DNA of 64,000 bases from Tsukamurella paurometabola (GTDB taxonomy: Bacteria > Actinomycetota > Actinomycetes > Mycobacteriales > Mycobacteriaceae), in contig NZ_LR131273.1 in assembly GCF_900631615.1 (NCBI RefSeq), positions 2,636,850 through 2,700,849 of the forward strand, written 5' to 3'. Numbering within the stretch: the stretch's first letter is position 1; every line of letters begins with the position of its first letter. Shown here one piece after another: positions 37,608 to 45,390 of this stretch. The position numbers were made by a program, and so were the translations under genes. The notes under the pieces were generated by a model. That model was not told where the DNA came from, ran no database searches, and saw only the letters and a program-made list of their open reading frames with translations.

Positions 37608-38290
37608 CCACGCGGGTGCTCCTGGCCGAGGACGACGAGGCGATCGCGTCACCCCTGGCACGGGCGTTGTCACGCGAGGGCTACGAGGTGACCGTCGCCG
37701 ATACCGGGACCGATGCGCTCCGGCGCGCGCTCGACGAGGAGTTCGCGCTGCTCATCCTCGACCTGGGGCTGCCCGAGCTCGACGGACTGGAGGTGTGCCG
37801 CGAGGTGCGCGCCGCCCGGCCCGAGCTGGCCGTGCTCATGCTGACCGCGCGCACCGACGAGATGGACTTCGTCGTCGGCCTCGACGCCGGAGCCGACGAC
37901 TACGTGGGCAAACCCTTCCGCATGTTCGAGCTCATGGCGCGCACCCGTGCCCTGCTGCGGCGCAGCGCGCCCGCCCACGACGCCCCCGAGGTGGTGGAGG
38001 CCGGCGGCATCCGGCTCGACGCGACCGCGCGGCGCGTGACCATCGACGGAGACGACGTCTCCCTGGCGAACAAGGAGTTCGAACTGCTCCGGTTCCTCAT
38101 GGAGCACGCGGGGCGGCTGCTCTCGCGCGAGGAGATCCTCGCCGACGTCTGGGGGGACTCGGACCTGCGCGGCTCCAAGACCCTCGACATGCACATCTCC
38201 TGGCTGCGTCGCAAGATCGGCGACGACACCGGTGCGCAGCGCCGCATCGTCACCGTGCGCGGGGTGGGTTTCCGATTCGACGCGGAGTGA
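37604..38290 (+). CDS. OmpR/PhoB-family response regulator
   Basis: 228 residues. Receiver domain 1-120 with Asp10/Asp11, phospho-acceptor Asp53 (LLILDLGLPELDG), Thr81 and Lys103 (VGKPF); winged-helix output domain 130-228 ending TLDMHISWLRRKIGDD...IVTVRGVGFRF. The ATG overlaps the PH-domain gene stop. The likely partner is the histidine kinase at 39912-41216, which is convergent and separated from it by a GMC oxidoreductase gene. Signal unknown. Confidence 0.9.
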   Translation: MTTRVLLAEDDEAIASPLARALSREGYEVTVADTGTDALRRALDEEFALLILDLGLPELDGLEVCREVRAARPELAVLMLTARTDEMDFVVGLDAGADDYVGKPFRMFELMARTRALLRRSAPAHDAPEVVEAGGIRLDATARRVTIDGDDVSLANKEFELLRFLMEHAGRLLSREEILADVWGDSDLRGSKTLDMHISWLRRKIGDDTGAQRRIVTVRGVGFRFDAE

Positions 38291-38313
38291 TCCGCCCCTT
38301 CCGCCATCAACGT

Positions 38314-38325
38314 TTGCGATCGCAA
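38314..38325. promoter_or_regulatory. 12-base palindromic operator for the GMC oxidoreductase
   Basis: TTGCGATCGCAA is a perfect palindrome, ending two bases before TATGCT, the -10 of the oxidoreductase gene. It lies in the 49-base gap after the response regulator. LacI- or TetR-type sites can look like this. The regulator is not identified and may be the adjacent response regulator or another protein. Confidence 0.55.
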
Positions 38326-38327
38326 CA

Positions 38328-38333
38328 TATGCT
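38328..38333 (+). promoter_or_regulatory. leaderless -10 (TATGCT) for the GMC oxidoreductase
   Basis: TATGCT, six bases (CGCGCG), then the GTG at 38340. This start coincides with the beginning of a twin-arginine signal peptide, which independently supports it. Confidence 0.68.
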
Positions 38334-38339
38334 CGCGCG

Positions 38340-39908
38340 GTGCAGACAGATCCCCGTACCGCGCCGAGCCGCCGCTCGGTGCTGCTCGGCGCCGCCGCCG
38401 CGATAGCCGCCGCCGCGCTCCCCGCGCCGGTGCGTGCCGTACCCGAACGGACCCACTACACCGCCATCGTCGTCGGTACCGGCGTCGGCGGCTCCGTCGC
38501 CGCTGCGCGGCTCGGCGCCGCGGGCGTCGACACCCTCGTCCTCGAGCGGGGGCGCTCCTACCGGCACGACGATCACGCAGAGGTGTACGCGCCGGGGACG
38601 AACCCGCTGCACCCGAACGCGCTCTGGGCGCCCGCACTGGGCCGCACGGGGGTCTTCGACGTGGAGCTCGCCGGAACCATGGCGATTCTGCGTGGCGCGG
38701 CCGTCGGCGGTGGCTCGGTCCCGTACTTCGGTGCCACCATCCCGCCCCACGCGCGGTACTACGACAAGATCTTCCGCGCCGGCCCGCGGTACCAGCAGCT
38801 GATGGCCGAGTACGTGCCTCGCGCGCTGCGGAACCTGCGCGCGGAGACGATCCCGGACGACATCCGCGCGAGCCGCCCGTTCGCCATGATGCGGCGGTTC
38901 GAGGATTCGATGGCCCGTGCGGGCTGGCCGTCCCGCTCGGTGCCGTCGACGATCAACTGGGACGTCGTGCGGCGCGAGCTGCGCGGCGAGGTGCGGCGCA
39001 GCGTGACCGTCGGCGAAATGATGTTCGGCGTCAGCAACGGCGGCAAGCGTGAGCTGTCGACCACCTACCTCGGCTCGGCGCTCCGGCGCCCCTCGGTGCA
39101 GATGCGGACGCTGCAGCGGGTCACGGGCCTGACGCAGGAACGGGGCCGGGTGGCCGTGCACGCCGAGGAACTGGACGTGCAGGGCGCGGTGGTGCGCCGC
39201 CGCGACTACACGTGCGATCAGTTGTTCCTCGCCGGCGGCGCCTACGGCACGCCGGAACTGCTGCTCGCATCACGGCTCGCGGGTGGGCTGCCGAACCTCA
39301 ACGAGCACGTGGGCACCCAGGTCGGCGACAACGGTGATCAGTTCGCGGCCCGCCTCGTGCCGGGCCCCTTCGAACCCCGGCCCGGCTGCATCGTGACCTC
39401 GGCGTTCGTGGACGACGACCCCAACTACCTGCCCACCGTGGTGCAAACGGCGGGGTCGGTGGCTCGACTGCCGTACATCGTCTACTTCACGATCCCCGTC
39501 GACTGGGAGAACCGCACCTCGTGGGAGATCGTCGCCGGGACACCGAAGCTCGTCGTGCCGCCGCTGTCGCTCGTCGCGGACGCCGGCGCGGCGAACGCCC
39601 GGGTGCTGCGCCGCGTCACCGACGTCGAGGGCGGAATCGCGCTCGCGCCGCTGCCGGGCATCCCGATCGCGGGTCCCGACCCGGGGATCGGGATCAGCCC
39701 GGCGGGCCTGCCTCCATCGGGCACCGCGCACCTGCTCGGCGGTGCGGTTCTCGGGGCCGCCTCGGACGCGGACGGGCGACTGCACGGGCACCCCGCGATC
39801 CGGGTGGTCGACGGTGCCGGGATCCCCGGTAACGCGGGCGGGGCGAACCCGTCCCTCGTGATCACGGCCTTCGCCGAGTACCTGATGGACCGGGCGCTGG
39901 GCGCCTGA
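38340..39908 (+). CDS. Tat-exported GMC oxidoreductase (cholesterol-oxidase-like)
   Basis: 522 residues from GTG 38340. Tat signal SRRSVLLGAAAAIAAAAL at 10-27, then FAD motif VVGTGVGGSVAAARLGAAG at 45-63 and GRGxGGGS-like RGAAVGGGSVPYFG. It resembles secreted cholesterol oxidases: FGVSNGGKRELSTTYL, HLLGGAVLG (the catalytic His of HPLGG) and PGNAGGANPSLVITA (the catalytic Asn). The segment expected to hold the isomerisation-base Glu of cholesterol oxidase reads YIVYFTIPVD with Thr at the likely position, so substrate or outcome may differ. Inserted between a response regulator and its probable kinase. Confidence 0.82.
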   Translation: MQTDPRTAPSRRSVLLGAAAAIAAAALPAPVRAVPERTHYTAIVVGTGVGGSVAAARLGAAGVDTLVLERGRSYRHDDHAEVYAPGTNPLHPNALWAPALGRTGVFDVELAGTMAILRGAAVGGGSVPYFGATIPPHARYYDKIFRAGPRYQQLMAEYVPRALRNLRAETIPDDIRASRPFAMMRRFEDSMARAGWPSRSVPSTINWDVVRRELRGEVRRSVTVGEMMFGVSNGGKRELSTTYLGSALRRPSVQMRTLQRVTGLTQERGRVAVHAEELDVQGAVVRRRDYTCDQLFLAGGAYGTPELLLASRLAGGLPNLNEHVGTQVGDNGDQFAARLVPGPFEPRPGCIVTSAFVDDDPNYLPTVVQTAGSVARLPYIVYFTIPVDWENRTSWEIVAGTPKLVVPPLSLVADAGAANARVLRRVTDVEGGIALAPLPGIPIAGPDPGIGISPAGLPPSGTAHLLGGAVLGAASDADGRLHGHPAIRVVDGAGIPGNAGGANPSLVITAFAEYLMDRALGA

Positions 39909-39911
39909 TCG

Positions 39912-41216
39912 TCAGCGCGGTTCGGGTTCGCGCGCGACGGGCTGCTCGGGGGCGTCGCCGGGGCCCGCCGCGGGCAGGAACATCGCGAACGTCGTCGGCT
40001 TGCGGCTCTGCAGCTGGAGGCGGCCGCCATCACCCTCGACGAACGCACGGGCGAGCGCCAGGCCGACGCCGGTCCCGTCGCCCACCGAATAACCGCGGCG
40101 GAAGATGCGCTGCGCGTCGGCGTCCGAGATGCCGGCGCCCTCGTCGCTGACCGTGACGAGCACGGTGTGCGCGCCGACCGACCCGAGGCGCACCGTGACC
40201 TCACCGCGGCCGTGCTGCAGAGCATTGTCCACCAGCACCGCCGCCGCCTCCCGGACCCGCGTCGCGGTGGCCCGGGCGGGCAGCGGCGGACCGTCGGGCG
40301 GGAGCACCGTGAGACGCCGTCCCGCACGCTCGAACGACGGCGCGAGGTCGGCGAGGAGGGGGGTGAGCTCGGCCCGCACGTCGACGGTGCCCTGCGTCGT
40401 CCGCTCCGAGCGCGCCATCTTCACCATGTCACCGACGGAGGAGGTGAGCCGGTCGACCTGGTCGAGGGCCGCCTGCGCCTCGGAGACCACCTCCGGATCG
40501 GCGTGCAGGGTGAGCTCGTCGAGCCGGATGTGGATCGCGGTGAGGCGGCTGCGCAGCTGGTGCGAGACGTCGCCGACGATCTGCCGTTCGCGCTGCAGCC
40601 GGTCCGCGATCTCCACCGTCGCGGTGTCGAGCACGTCGAGCACGCGGTCGAGCTCCTCGATGCCGTGCCGGTGCGGATCGGGGCGGAAGTCGCCGTTCGC
40701 GAGGCGCTGCGCACGGCTCGCGACCTCCTGCACCGGGTCGGCGACGCGGCTCGCGGTGACCGCCGCGACGACGACGCCCGCGGTCAGCGACAGCACCATG
40801 ACGATCAGCTCGATGCTCAGCGCCCGGAACTGGTCGTTGCGCACACCCGCGTAGTCCTGCTCGATCCGCAGCGTGCCCGCGTCGCCCAGGGACGTGCCCT
40901 CGACCATCGCGTGAGTGAGCGGGCCGCGCCCGACGGCGAGCACCCGCGAGGCGCCCGTCCGGTCCGTGTAGGTGAGCACCAGGCGGCCGTCGGAGGGCGT
41001 CAGGAGGCGGAGCGCCTCGACGGGCGGGTCGTCGGTGACGCCGGTGCGCTGCTCCTGCAGCAGGATCGCGGAGGAGGCGCGTTGCAGCCGGTGCTGCAGG
41101 TCGGTGCGCGCCGTGTCGTCGAGCCAGCGCCAGGTGTAGAACATGAGCGGCAGGCCGAGGAACAGGCCCGTGACCGCGACGACCGCGATGGTCGAGCGGA
41201 GTATCCGGTGCCGCAC
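39912..41216 (-). CDS. sensor histidine kinase
   Basis: 434 residues from GTG 41216. Transmembrane segment 9-27, extracytoplasmic sensor about 30-130, second TM about 134-156, HAMP 157-210, HisKA with DVSHQLRSRLTAI (His219), then an HATPase_c with DNALQHG and GTGVGLALARAFVEGDGG. It should sense an envelope or external signal and phosphorylate the response regulator at 37604. The start is 11 bases after gtrA stops, so these two are co-transcribed. The C-terminal tail is Pro/Glu/Arg-rich. It converges on the GMC gene with three bases between the stops. Confidence 0.9.
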   Translation of the reverse strand: MRHRILRSTIAVVAVTGLFLGLPLMFYTWRWLDDTARTDLQHRLQRASSAILLQEQRTGVTDDPPVEALRLLTPSDGRLVLTYTDRTGASRVLAVGRGPLTHAMVEGTSLGDAGTLRIEQDYAGVRNDQFRALSIELIVMVLSLTAGVVVAAVTASRVADPVQEVASRAQRLANGDFRPDPHRHGIEELDRVLDVLDTATVEIADRLQRERQIVGDVSHQLRSRLTAIHIRLDELTLHADPEVVSEAQAALDQVDRLTSSVGDMVKMARSERTTQGTVDVRAELTPLLADLAPSFERAGRRLTVLPPDGPPLPARATATRVREAAAVLVDNALQHGRGEVTVRLGSVGAHTVLVTVSDEGAGISDADAQRIFRRGYSVGDGTGVGLALARAFVEGDGGRLQLQSRKPTTFAMFLPAAGPGDAPEQPVAREPEPR

Positions 41217-41227
41217 GCCCGGGGAGG

Positions 41228-41773
41228 TCAGCGCTCGGCGGAGGCGCTGCGCGTCTCGTCGTCCGGGATCGACTCCTGATCCGGGGCGTCGCGCATGTCC
41301 TCCGGGAAGGCCCAGCGGCGGAGCGCCCAGAACCGGAACGCCATCTGCAGCAGGTTGCCGACGATGTAGTTGAGCACGAAGTCGACGATGATCAGCGTGG
41401 TCTTCGAGTCGACGTTGCGCAGGTCGAAGAAGTTGTTCGCGATGAAGATGGGCGCCGCCATGATGAGCACGCCGATGCCCGAGATGATGAAGAAGAGCAG
41501 CGCCTCGTGGTGCTTCTCCCGGCCACCGCGGTGCTTGAAGCTCCACTCGCTGTTGAGGATGTACGACAGGATCACGGCGCAGACGCCGGAGAAGATCTTC
41601 GCGACGGTGGGCTTCTCGTCGAGGACGGTGAGCACGAGGCCGTAGAAGATGGCCAGGTCGAAGACCGCCGTCGTGCTGCCCACGATGGCGAACTTGATCA
41701 GCTCGTGGTGCTGCATGACGAGCCCGCGGAGCGGTGCCGGGGTGCGATCCAGAATCGCCTCGATGAAAGCCAC
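41228..41773 (-). CDS. GtrA-family membrane protein
   Basis: 181 residues. Four transmembrane segments in the GtrA/DPMS_TMD arrangement: KFAIVGSTTAVFDLAIFYGLVL, a second with ILSYILNSEWSFKHRG, a third starting LLFFIISGIGVLIM, and NYIVGNLLQMAFRFWALRRW. GtrA proteins help move polyprenyl-linked sugars across the membrane for wall or LPS-like glycan modification. Matches the position of Rv3277. GTG start at 41773, supported by TAGAGT seven bases upstream. The tail is acidic. Confidence 0.85.
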   Translation of the reverse strand: MAFIEAILDRTPAPLRGLVMQHHELIKFAIVGSTTAVFDLAIFYGLVLTVLDEKPTVAKIFSGVCAVILSYILNSEWSFKHRGGREKHHEALLFFIISGIGVLIMAAPIFIANNFFDLRNVDSKTTLIIVDFVLNYIVGNLLQMAFRFWALRRWAFPEDMRDAPDQESIPDDETRSASAER

Positions 41774-41780
41774 GTGCGCC

Positions 41781-41786
41781 ACTCTA
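41781..41786 (-). promoter_or_regulatory. leaderless -10 (TAGAGT) for gtrA-histidine kinase
   Basis: TAGAGT on the minus strand, seven bases before the GTG at 41773. Same hexamer and spacing as accD5. Divergent from purK, whose GATTAT lies six bases before the GTG at 41891. Confidence 0.6.
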
Positions 41787-41890
41787 ACGGAACCGTGAAT
41801 AGTACCGCGGAGAGTGTGACGCGCTCGGTACCGGGGGCGCGCCGTGTGCCGGGCGCTCCCACGGCCTCGTGGACCTGCGATTATGGACCG

Positions 41891-43117
41891 GTGAGTGATG
41901 TTCAATCGCGCCGGTCGCGGCCCGTGGTGGCCATGGTCGGCGGAGGCCAGCTGGCCCGCATGACCCATCAGGCCGCGATCGCACTGGGGCAGTCGCTGCG
42001 CGTCCTGGCCGCGTCGCCCGACGAGCCCGCGCCGCAGGTGTGCGCCGACGTGGTGCTCGGCGACCACGACCGGATCGAGGACCTGCGCCGCGCCGCCACC
42101 GGGGCGCACGCGCTGACCTTCGACCACGAGGGCGTGCCCACCGAGCACCTGTTCGCGCTGCAGGCCGAGGGCGTGACCGTCAACCCGCCGCCGCAGGCCC
42201 TGCTGTACGCCCAGGACAAGCTGGCGATGCGGCACCGTCTGGCCGAACTCGGGGCGCCCGTGCCGGGCTTCGCCGAGATCGCGTCCCCGGAGGACGTCCG
42301 GGCCTTCTGGGAGCGGTTCGACGGTGCCGTCGTGCTCAAGGCCGTCCGGGGCGGCTACGACGGCCGCGGCGTGTGGCTGCCGGACACGCTGGACGAGGCG
42401 CTGGAGGTCGCGCGGGAGCAGCTCGCCGCGGGGGTGCAGTTGCTGGGGGAGCAGCGGGTGGAGCTCGCCCGGGAGCTGTCGGCGATGGTCGCGCGCTCGC
42501 CCTTCGGCCAGGGCGCCACCTGGCCCGTGGTGGAGACGGTCCAGCGCAACGGGCAGTGCGCCGTGGTGCTGGCGCCCGCCCCGAACCTCTCCGACGAGGA
42601 GGCCTCCTTCGCCGAGTCGCTTGCGCTGCGGCTCGCGAACGAACTGGGCGTCGTCGGCGTGATGGCGGTCGAGCTGTTCCAGACCCCGGCGGGCGAGATG
42701 CTGGTCAACGAGCTCGCCATGCGCCCCCACAATTCGGGGCACTGGTCGATGAACGGCTGCGTGACCAGCCAGTTCGAGCAGCACCTACGCGCCGTGCTCG
42801 ACTACCCCCTCGGCGGTACCGCGGCGACCGCACCGCTGACCGTCATGGCGAACGTGCTCGGCGCACCGTCGGAGCCCGAGATGGGCGTCGACGAGCGGCT
42901 GCACCACCTCATGGCCCGGATGCCCGAGGCGCACGTGCACATGTACGGCAAGGAGGGGCGGCCCGACCGCAAGATCGGGCACGTGAACCTGGTCGGCGAT
43001 CTCGACGGCGACCGGAACGACCCCGGCTACGTGGCGGAACTGCGGGAGCGGGCGGAACGAGCGGCGCACTGGATGGCGACCGCGGAGTGGACCGATGGAT
43101 GGAGTGAGCATGGCTGA
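41891..43117 (+). CDS. purK: 5-(carboxyamino)imidazole ribonucleotide synthase
   Basis: 408 residues from GTG 41891. ATP-grasp enzyme converting AIR + bicarbonate to N5-CAIR in purine synthesis. Visible: N-terminal [18 protein letters not shown], the ATP-loop [46 protein letters not shown] six bases before the GTG suggests a leaderless start; a longer in-frame ORF upstream has no PurK similarity. The stop lies inside the purE start region (8-base overlap), so the pair is coupled. Confidence 0.93.
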   Translation: MSDVQSRRSRPVVAMVGGGQLARMTHQAAIALGQSLRVLAASPDEPAPQVCADVVLGDHDRIEDLRRAATGAHALTFDHEGVPTEHLFALQAEGVTVNPPPQALLYAQDKLAMRHRLAELGAPVPGFAEIASPEDVRAFWERFDGAVVLKAVRGGYDGRGVWLPDTLDEALEVAREQLAAGVQLLGEQRVELARELSAMVARSPFGQGATWPVVETVQRNGQCAVVLAPAPNLSDEEASFAESLALRLANELGVVGVMAVELFQTPAGEMLVNELAMRPHNSGHWSMNGCVTSQFEQHLRAVLDYPLGGTAATAPLTVMANVLGAPSEPEMGVDERLHHLMARMPEAHVHMYGKEGRPDRKIGHVNLVGDLDGDRNDPGYVAELRERAERAAHWMATAEWTDGWSEHG

Positions 43118-43622
43118 CAAGACCGGGCCGCGCGTCGGATTGATCATGGGCAGCGATTCGGACTGGCCGACGATGGAGGCCGCCGCCGAGGCGCTCGCCG
43201 AGTTCGGTATCCGGTTCGAGGTGGGTGTCGTCTCCGCGCATCGCACCCCGCAGCGGATGCTCGACTACGCCAAGGGCGCCGCCGATCGGGGCGTCGAGGT
43301 CATCATCGCGGGTGCCGGCGGCGCCGCGCACCTGCCGGGCATGGTCGCCTCCGCGACCCCGCTGCCCGTCATCGGCGTGCCCGTGCCGCTCAAGCACCTC
43401 GACGGCATGGACTCGCTGCTGTCGATCGTGCAGATGCCCGCCGGCATCCCCGTGGCGACGGTGTCCGTGGGCGGCGCCCGCAACGCGGGTCTCCTGGCCG
43501 TACGGATCCTCGGCGCCGCCGACCCCGCGCTGCGCTCCCGCATGGCGGCGTTCCAGGCCGACCTGGAGAAGATGGTGCTGGCCAAGGACGAGGCCCTGCG
43601 GAAGAAGCTCCTCGAGGGCTGA
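43110..43622 (+). CDS. purE: N5-CAIR mutase
   Basis: 170 residues. Moves the carboxylate of N5-CAIR to C4, giving CAIR. Hallmarks: [17 protein letters not shown], the catalytic His in [10 protein letters not shown], and [18 protein letters not shown] precedes the ATG at 43110. It overlaps purK and completes the purK-purE pair, as in M. tuberculosis Rv3276c-Rv3275c. Confidence 0.95.
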   Translation: MADKTGPRVGLIMGSDSDWPTMEAAAEALAEFGIRFEVGVVSAHRTPQRMLDYAKGAADRGVEVIIAGAGGAAHLPGMVASATPLPVIGVPVPLKHLDGMDSLLSIVQMPAGIPVATVSVGGARNAGLLAVRILGAADPALRSRMAAFQADLEKMVLAKDEALRKKLLEG

Positions 43623-43629
43623 ACGCGGC

Positions 43630-43635
43630 TAGCCT
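43630..43635 (+). promoter_or_regulatory. leaderless -10 (TAGCCT) for the second DHFR-like gene
   Basis: TAGCCT, seven bases (GATCCGC), then the ATG at 43643, just after the purE stop. Confidence 0.58.
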
Positions 43636-43642
43636 GATCCGC

Positions 43643-44299
43643 ATGACGGGTCAGGTGCGCGTGCACAACTTCGCGATCTCGCTGGACGGCTTCGGCACCG
43701 GCGCGGACCAGAGCGTGGACGCGCCCTTCGGGCACGCCGGCGGATCGCTCATGGAGTGGTTCTTCGGCACCCGACGGGGCGCCGCGATCCACGGCCTGAC
43801 CAGTTCGGCCCGCGGCGTCGACGACGCCTTCTCCGCGGCGTGGGACGAGGGCATCGGCGTCGAGATCATGGGCCGCGGCAAGTTCGCTCCGACACCCGCG
43901 GTGCTCGCCGACGAGTCCTGGCGCGGCTGGTGGGGCGAGCAGACGCCGTTCACGACACCGATCATCGTGCTGACCCACCACCCCAGGCCCGCGTTCACCA
44001 CGGAGGACGGGGTGGAGTTCCGGTTCCTCGACGCGTCACCCGCCGAGGCCGTCGCCGCGGCCCGCGAGATCGCGGGCGAGAAGGACATCCGCATCGGCGG
44101 CGGCGTGGCGACGGTCCGCGAGTTCCTCGCCGCCGACCTCGTCGATCACCTGCACCTCGTCGAGGTGCCGATCGTGCTCGGCCGCGGCGAGCGTCTGTGG
44201 GACGGGCTCGAGGGCGTGCAGTCACGGTTCGCCATCGAATCCGTCGTGAGTCCCGCCACCGGAGTCGTGCACCGCGTCCTCACCCGCCGGCCGCGCTGA
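43643..44299 (+). CDS. RibD-C/DHFR-like putative reductase (second copy)
   Basis: 218 residues. Opens VRVHNFAISLDGFGTG, the RibD_C/DHFR-like start, with MGRGKFAPTP, IIVLTHHPRP, the NADPH loop DIRIGGGVATVREFLAADLVDHLHLVEVPIVLGRG and a terminal GVVHRVLTRRP. Putative NADPH-dependent reductase. The last 78 bases overlap the convergent MBL-fold gene, an unusually long antiparallel coding overlap. This protein's C-terminus is canonical, so the extension belongs to the neighbour. Confidence 0.78.
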   Translation: MTGQVRVHNFAISLDGFGTGADQSVDAPFGHAGGSLMEWFFGTRRGAAIHGLTSSARGVDDAFSAAWDEGIGVEIMGRGKFAPTPAVLADESWRGWWGEQTPFTTPIIVLTHHPRPAFTTEDGVEFRFLDASPAEAVAAAREIAGEKDIRIGGGVATVREFLAADLVDHLHLVEVPIVLGRGERLWDGLEGVQSRFAIESVVSPATGVVHRVLTRRPR

Positions 44300-45214
44300 C
44301 GGTCGGACGCCCGCCGCGCTGATCCTCGGGCGGCCGTCCGCGTCGATCGCGACCCGGAACGGCGCGTGCTCGGTGAAGTGCGCGGGCAGCAGGAGCAGCC
44401 CCTCCGTCGCGCACCGTCGGAGCAGCGCGTCCCGCGTCCTGCGCGCGGTCGCGGGCTCGGCGTCGCCGCCCTGCACCAGCTCGGGATGCAGGAGCTGGAT
44501 CGGGTGGTGGATCGCATCGCCGGCGATGAGTGCGCCGCCCGCGGAGGTCCGGATCTCCACCGCGAGGTGACCGTCGGTGTGGCCCGGCGCGGCGCGCACG
44601 ACCACCTCGACGCCGTCGCCGGCGGCGATGACCTCGCCATCCGCGACCGCGCGCCAGTGGCCGTCGCGCAGGACCGGGCCGACGCTGTCCCGGTAGGTGC
44701 GGGCGAGGTCGGCCACCACCCCGGTCAGGTCCTCGCCCGCGGCGAGGCTCCGCAGTGCGTCCAGGTCCGACTCGGCGAACAGGTGGACGGCCCGCGGGAA
44801 CGTCGGACGCCACTGCCCGTCGACGAGGCGGGTGTTCCACCCGCAGTGGTCGGGGTGCAGGTGGGTGCTGATGACGAGGTCGACGTCGTCGGGGCCGATC
44901 CCCGTGCGTGCGAGTCGGTCGAGGTAGTCGGTGTCGAACATGTGGTGCGCCGCCAGGACCGGGCGCTCCTTGCCGTTCCCGTTGCCGGTGTCGACCACGA
45001 TCACCGTCGCGCCCAGCCGGATCACGTAGGTGTGGATCGCGAGCAGCAGGTCGCCGGTGTCCGGGTCGACGTAACCGTCGCCGAGCTCCGCCCGTGCCGA
45101 CTGCGCCAGGCCGTCCCCGATCGCGGGGAACAGCTCGGCGGGCGGGAACGCCCACCGCTCCAGCTCCGTCACCTGGTCCACCCGTGCCGCGCCGAACGTC
45201 GTCGTGAAGGTCAT
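44222..45214 (-). CDS. MBL-fold metallo-hydrolase
   Basis: 330 residues from ATG 45214, with GAGGAT upstream. Metallo-beta-lactamase fold: THLHPDHCGW (His118, His120, Asp122, His123), APGHTDGHL and GDAIHHP supply the two-metal site. Similar proteins include AHL lactonases and alkylsulfatase-like quorum-quenching hydrolases; substrate not predictable. The last ~26 residues (from about AAGVRPSARP) are encoded antisense to the DHFR-like gene and look like read-through after loss of an earlier stop. Divergent from fadE25, with a 22-base palindrome between. Confidence 0.8.
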   Translation of the reverse strand: MTFTTTFGAARVDQVTELERWAFPPAELFPAIGDGLAQSARAELGDGYVDPDTGDLLLAIHTYVIRLGATVIVVDTGNGNGKERPVLAAHHMFDTDYLDRLARTGIGPDDVDLVISTHLHPDHCGWNTRLVDGQWRPTFPRAVHLFAESDLDALRSLAAGEDLTGVVADLARTYRDSVGPVLRDGHWRAVADGEVIAAGDGVEVVVRAAPGHTDGHLAVEIRTSAGGALIAGDAIHHPIQLLHPELVQGGDAEPATARRTRDALLRRCATEGLLLLPAHFTEHAPFRVAIDADGRPRISAAGVRPSARPAGEDAVHDSGGGTHDGFDGEP

Positions 45215-45272
45215 GCCCCGATCCTCATTCATGTGGCGGAGGACCGCTGGGCGGGGCGGCCGACCGCACGGA

Positions 45273-45294
45273 CGGTTGTTCCCGGGAACAACCG
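45273..45294. promoter_or_regulatory. 22-base perfect palindrome in the MBL/fadE25 gap
   Basis: Half-site CGGTTGTTCCC joined directly to its complement. It is 59 bases before the MBL gene start and 97 before fadE25, and upstream of the fadE25 -35. The longest perfect palindrome I found in the window. Probably the operator of an unlinked TetR-like regulator, since no regulator gene is adjacent. Confidence 0.75.
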
Positions 45295-45324
45295 CGGCTG
45301 CTAATGCTGGTTACGTGCGACTAA

Positions 45325-45352
45325 CTGACCCTCGAACCGGCATGGATACAAT
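45325..45352 (+). promoter_or_regulatory. fadE25 promoter (CTGACC / TACAAT)
   Basis: CTGACC at 45325-45330, 16-base spacer, TACAAT at 45347-45352. Start of transcription would be near 45359, giving a ~30-base leader with ATGGAGG before the ATG. One of the few conventional, leadered promoters in the window. Confidence 0.65.
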
Positions 45353-45390
45353 CAGCGCGGACCAAACACGTAGACGCTGATGGAGGCCCC

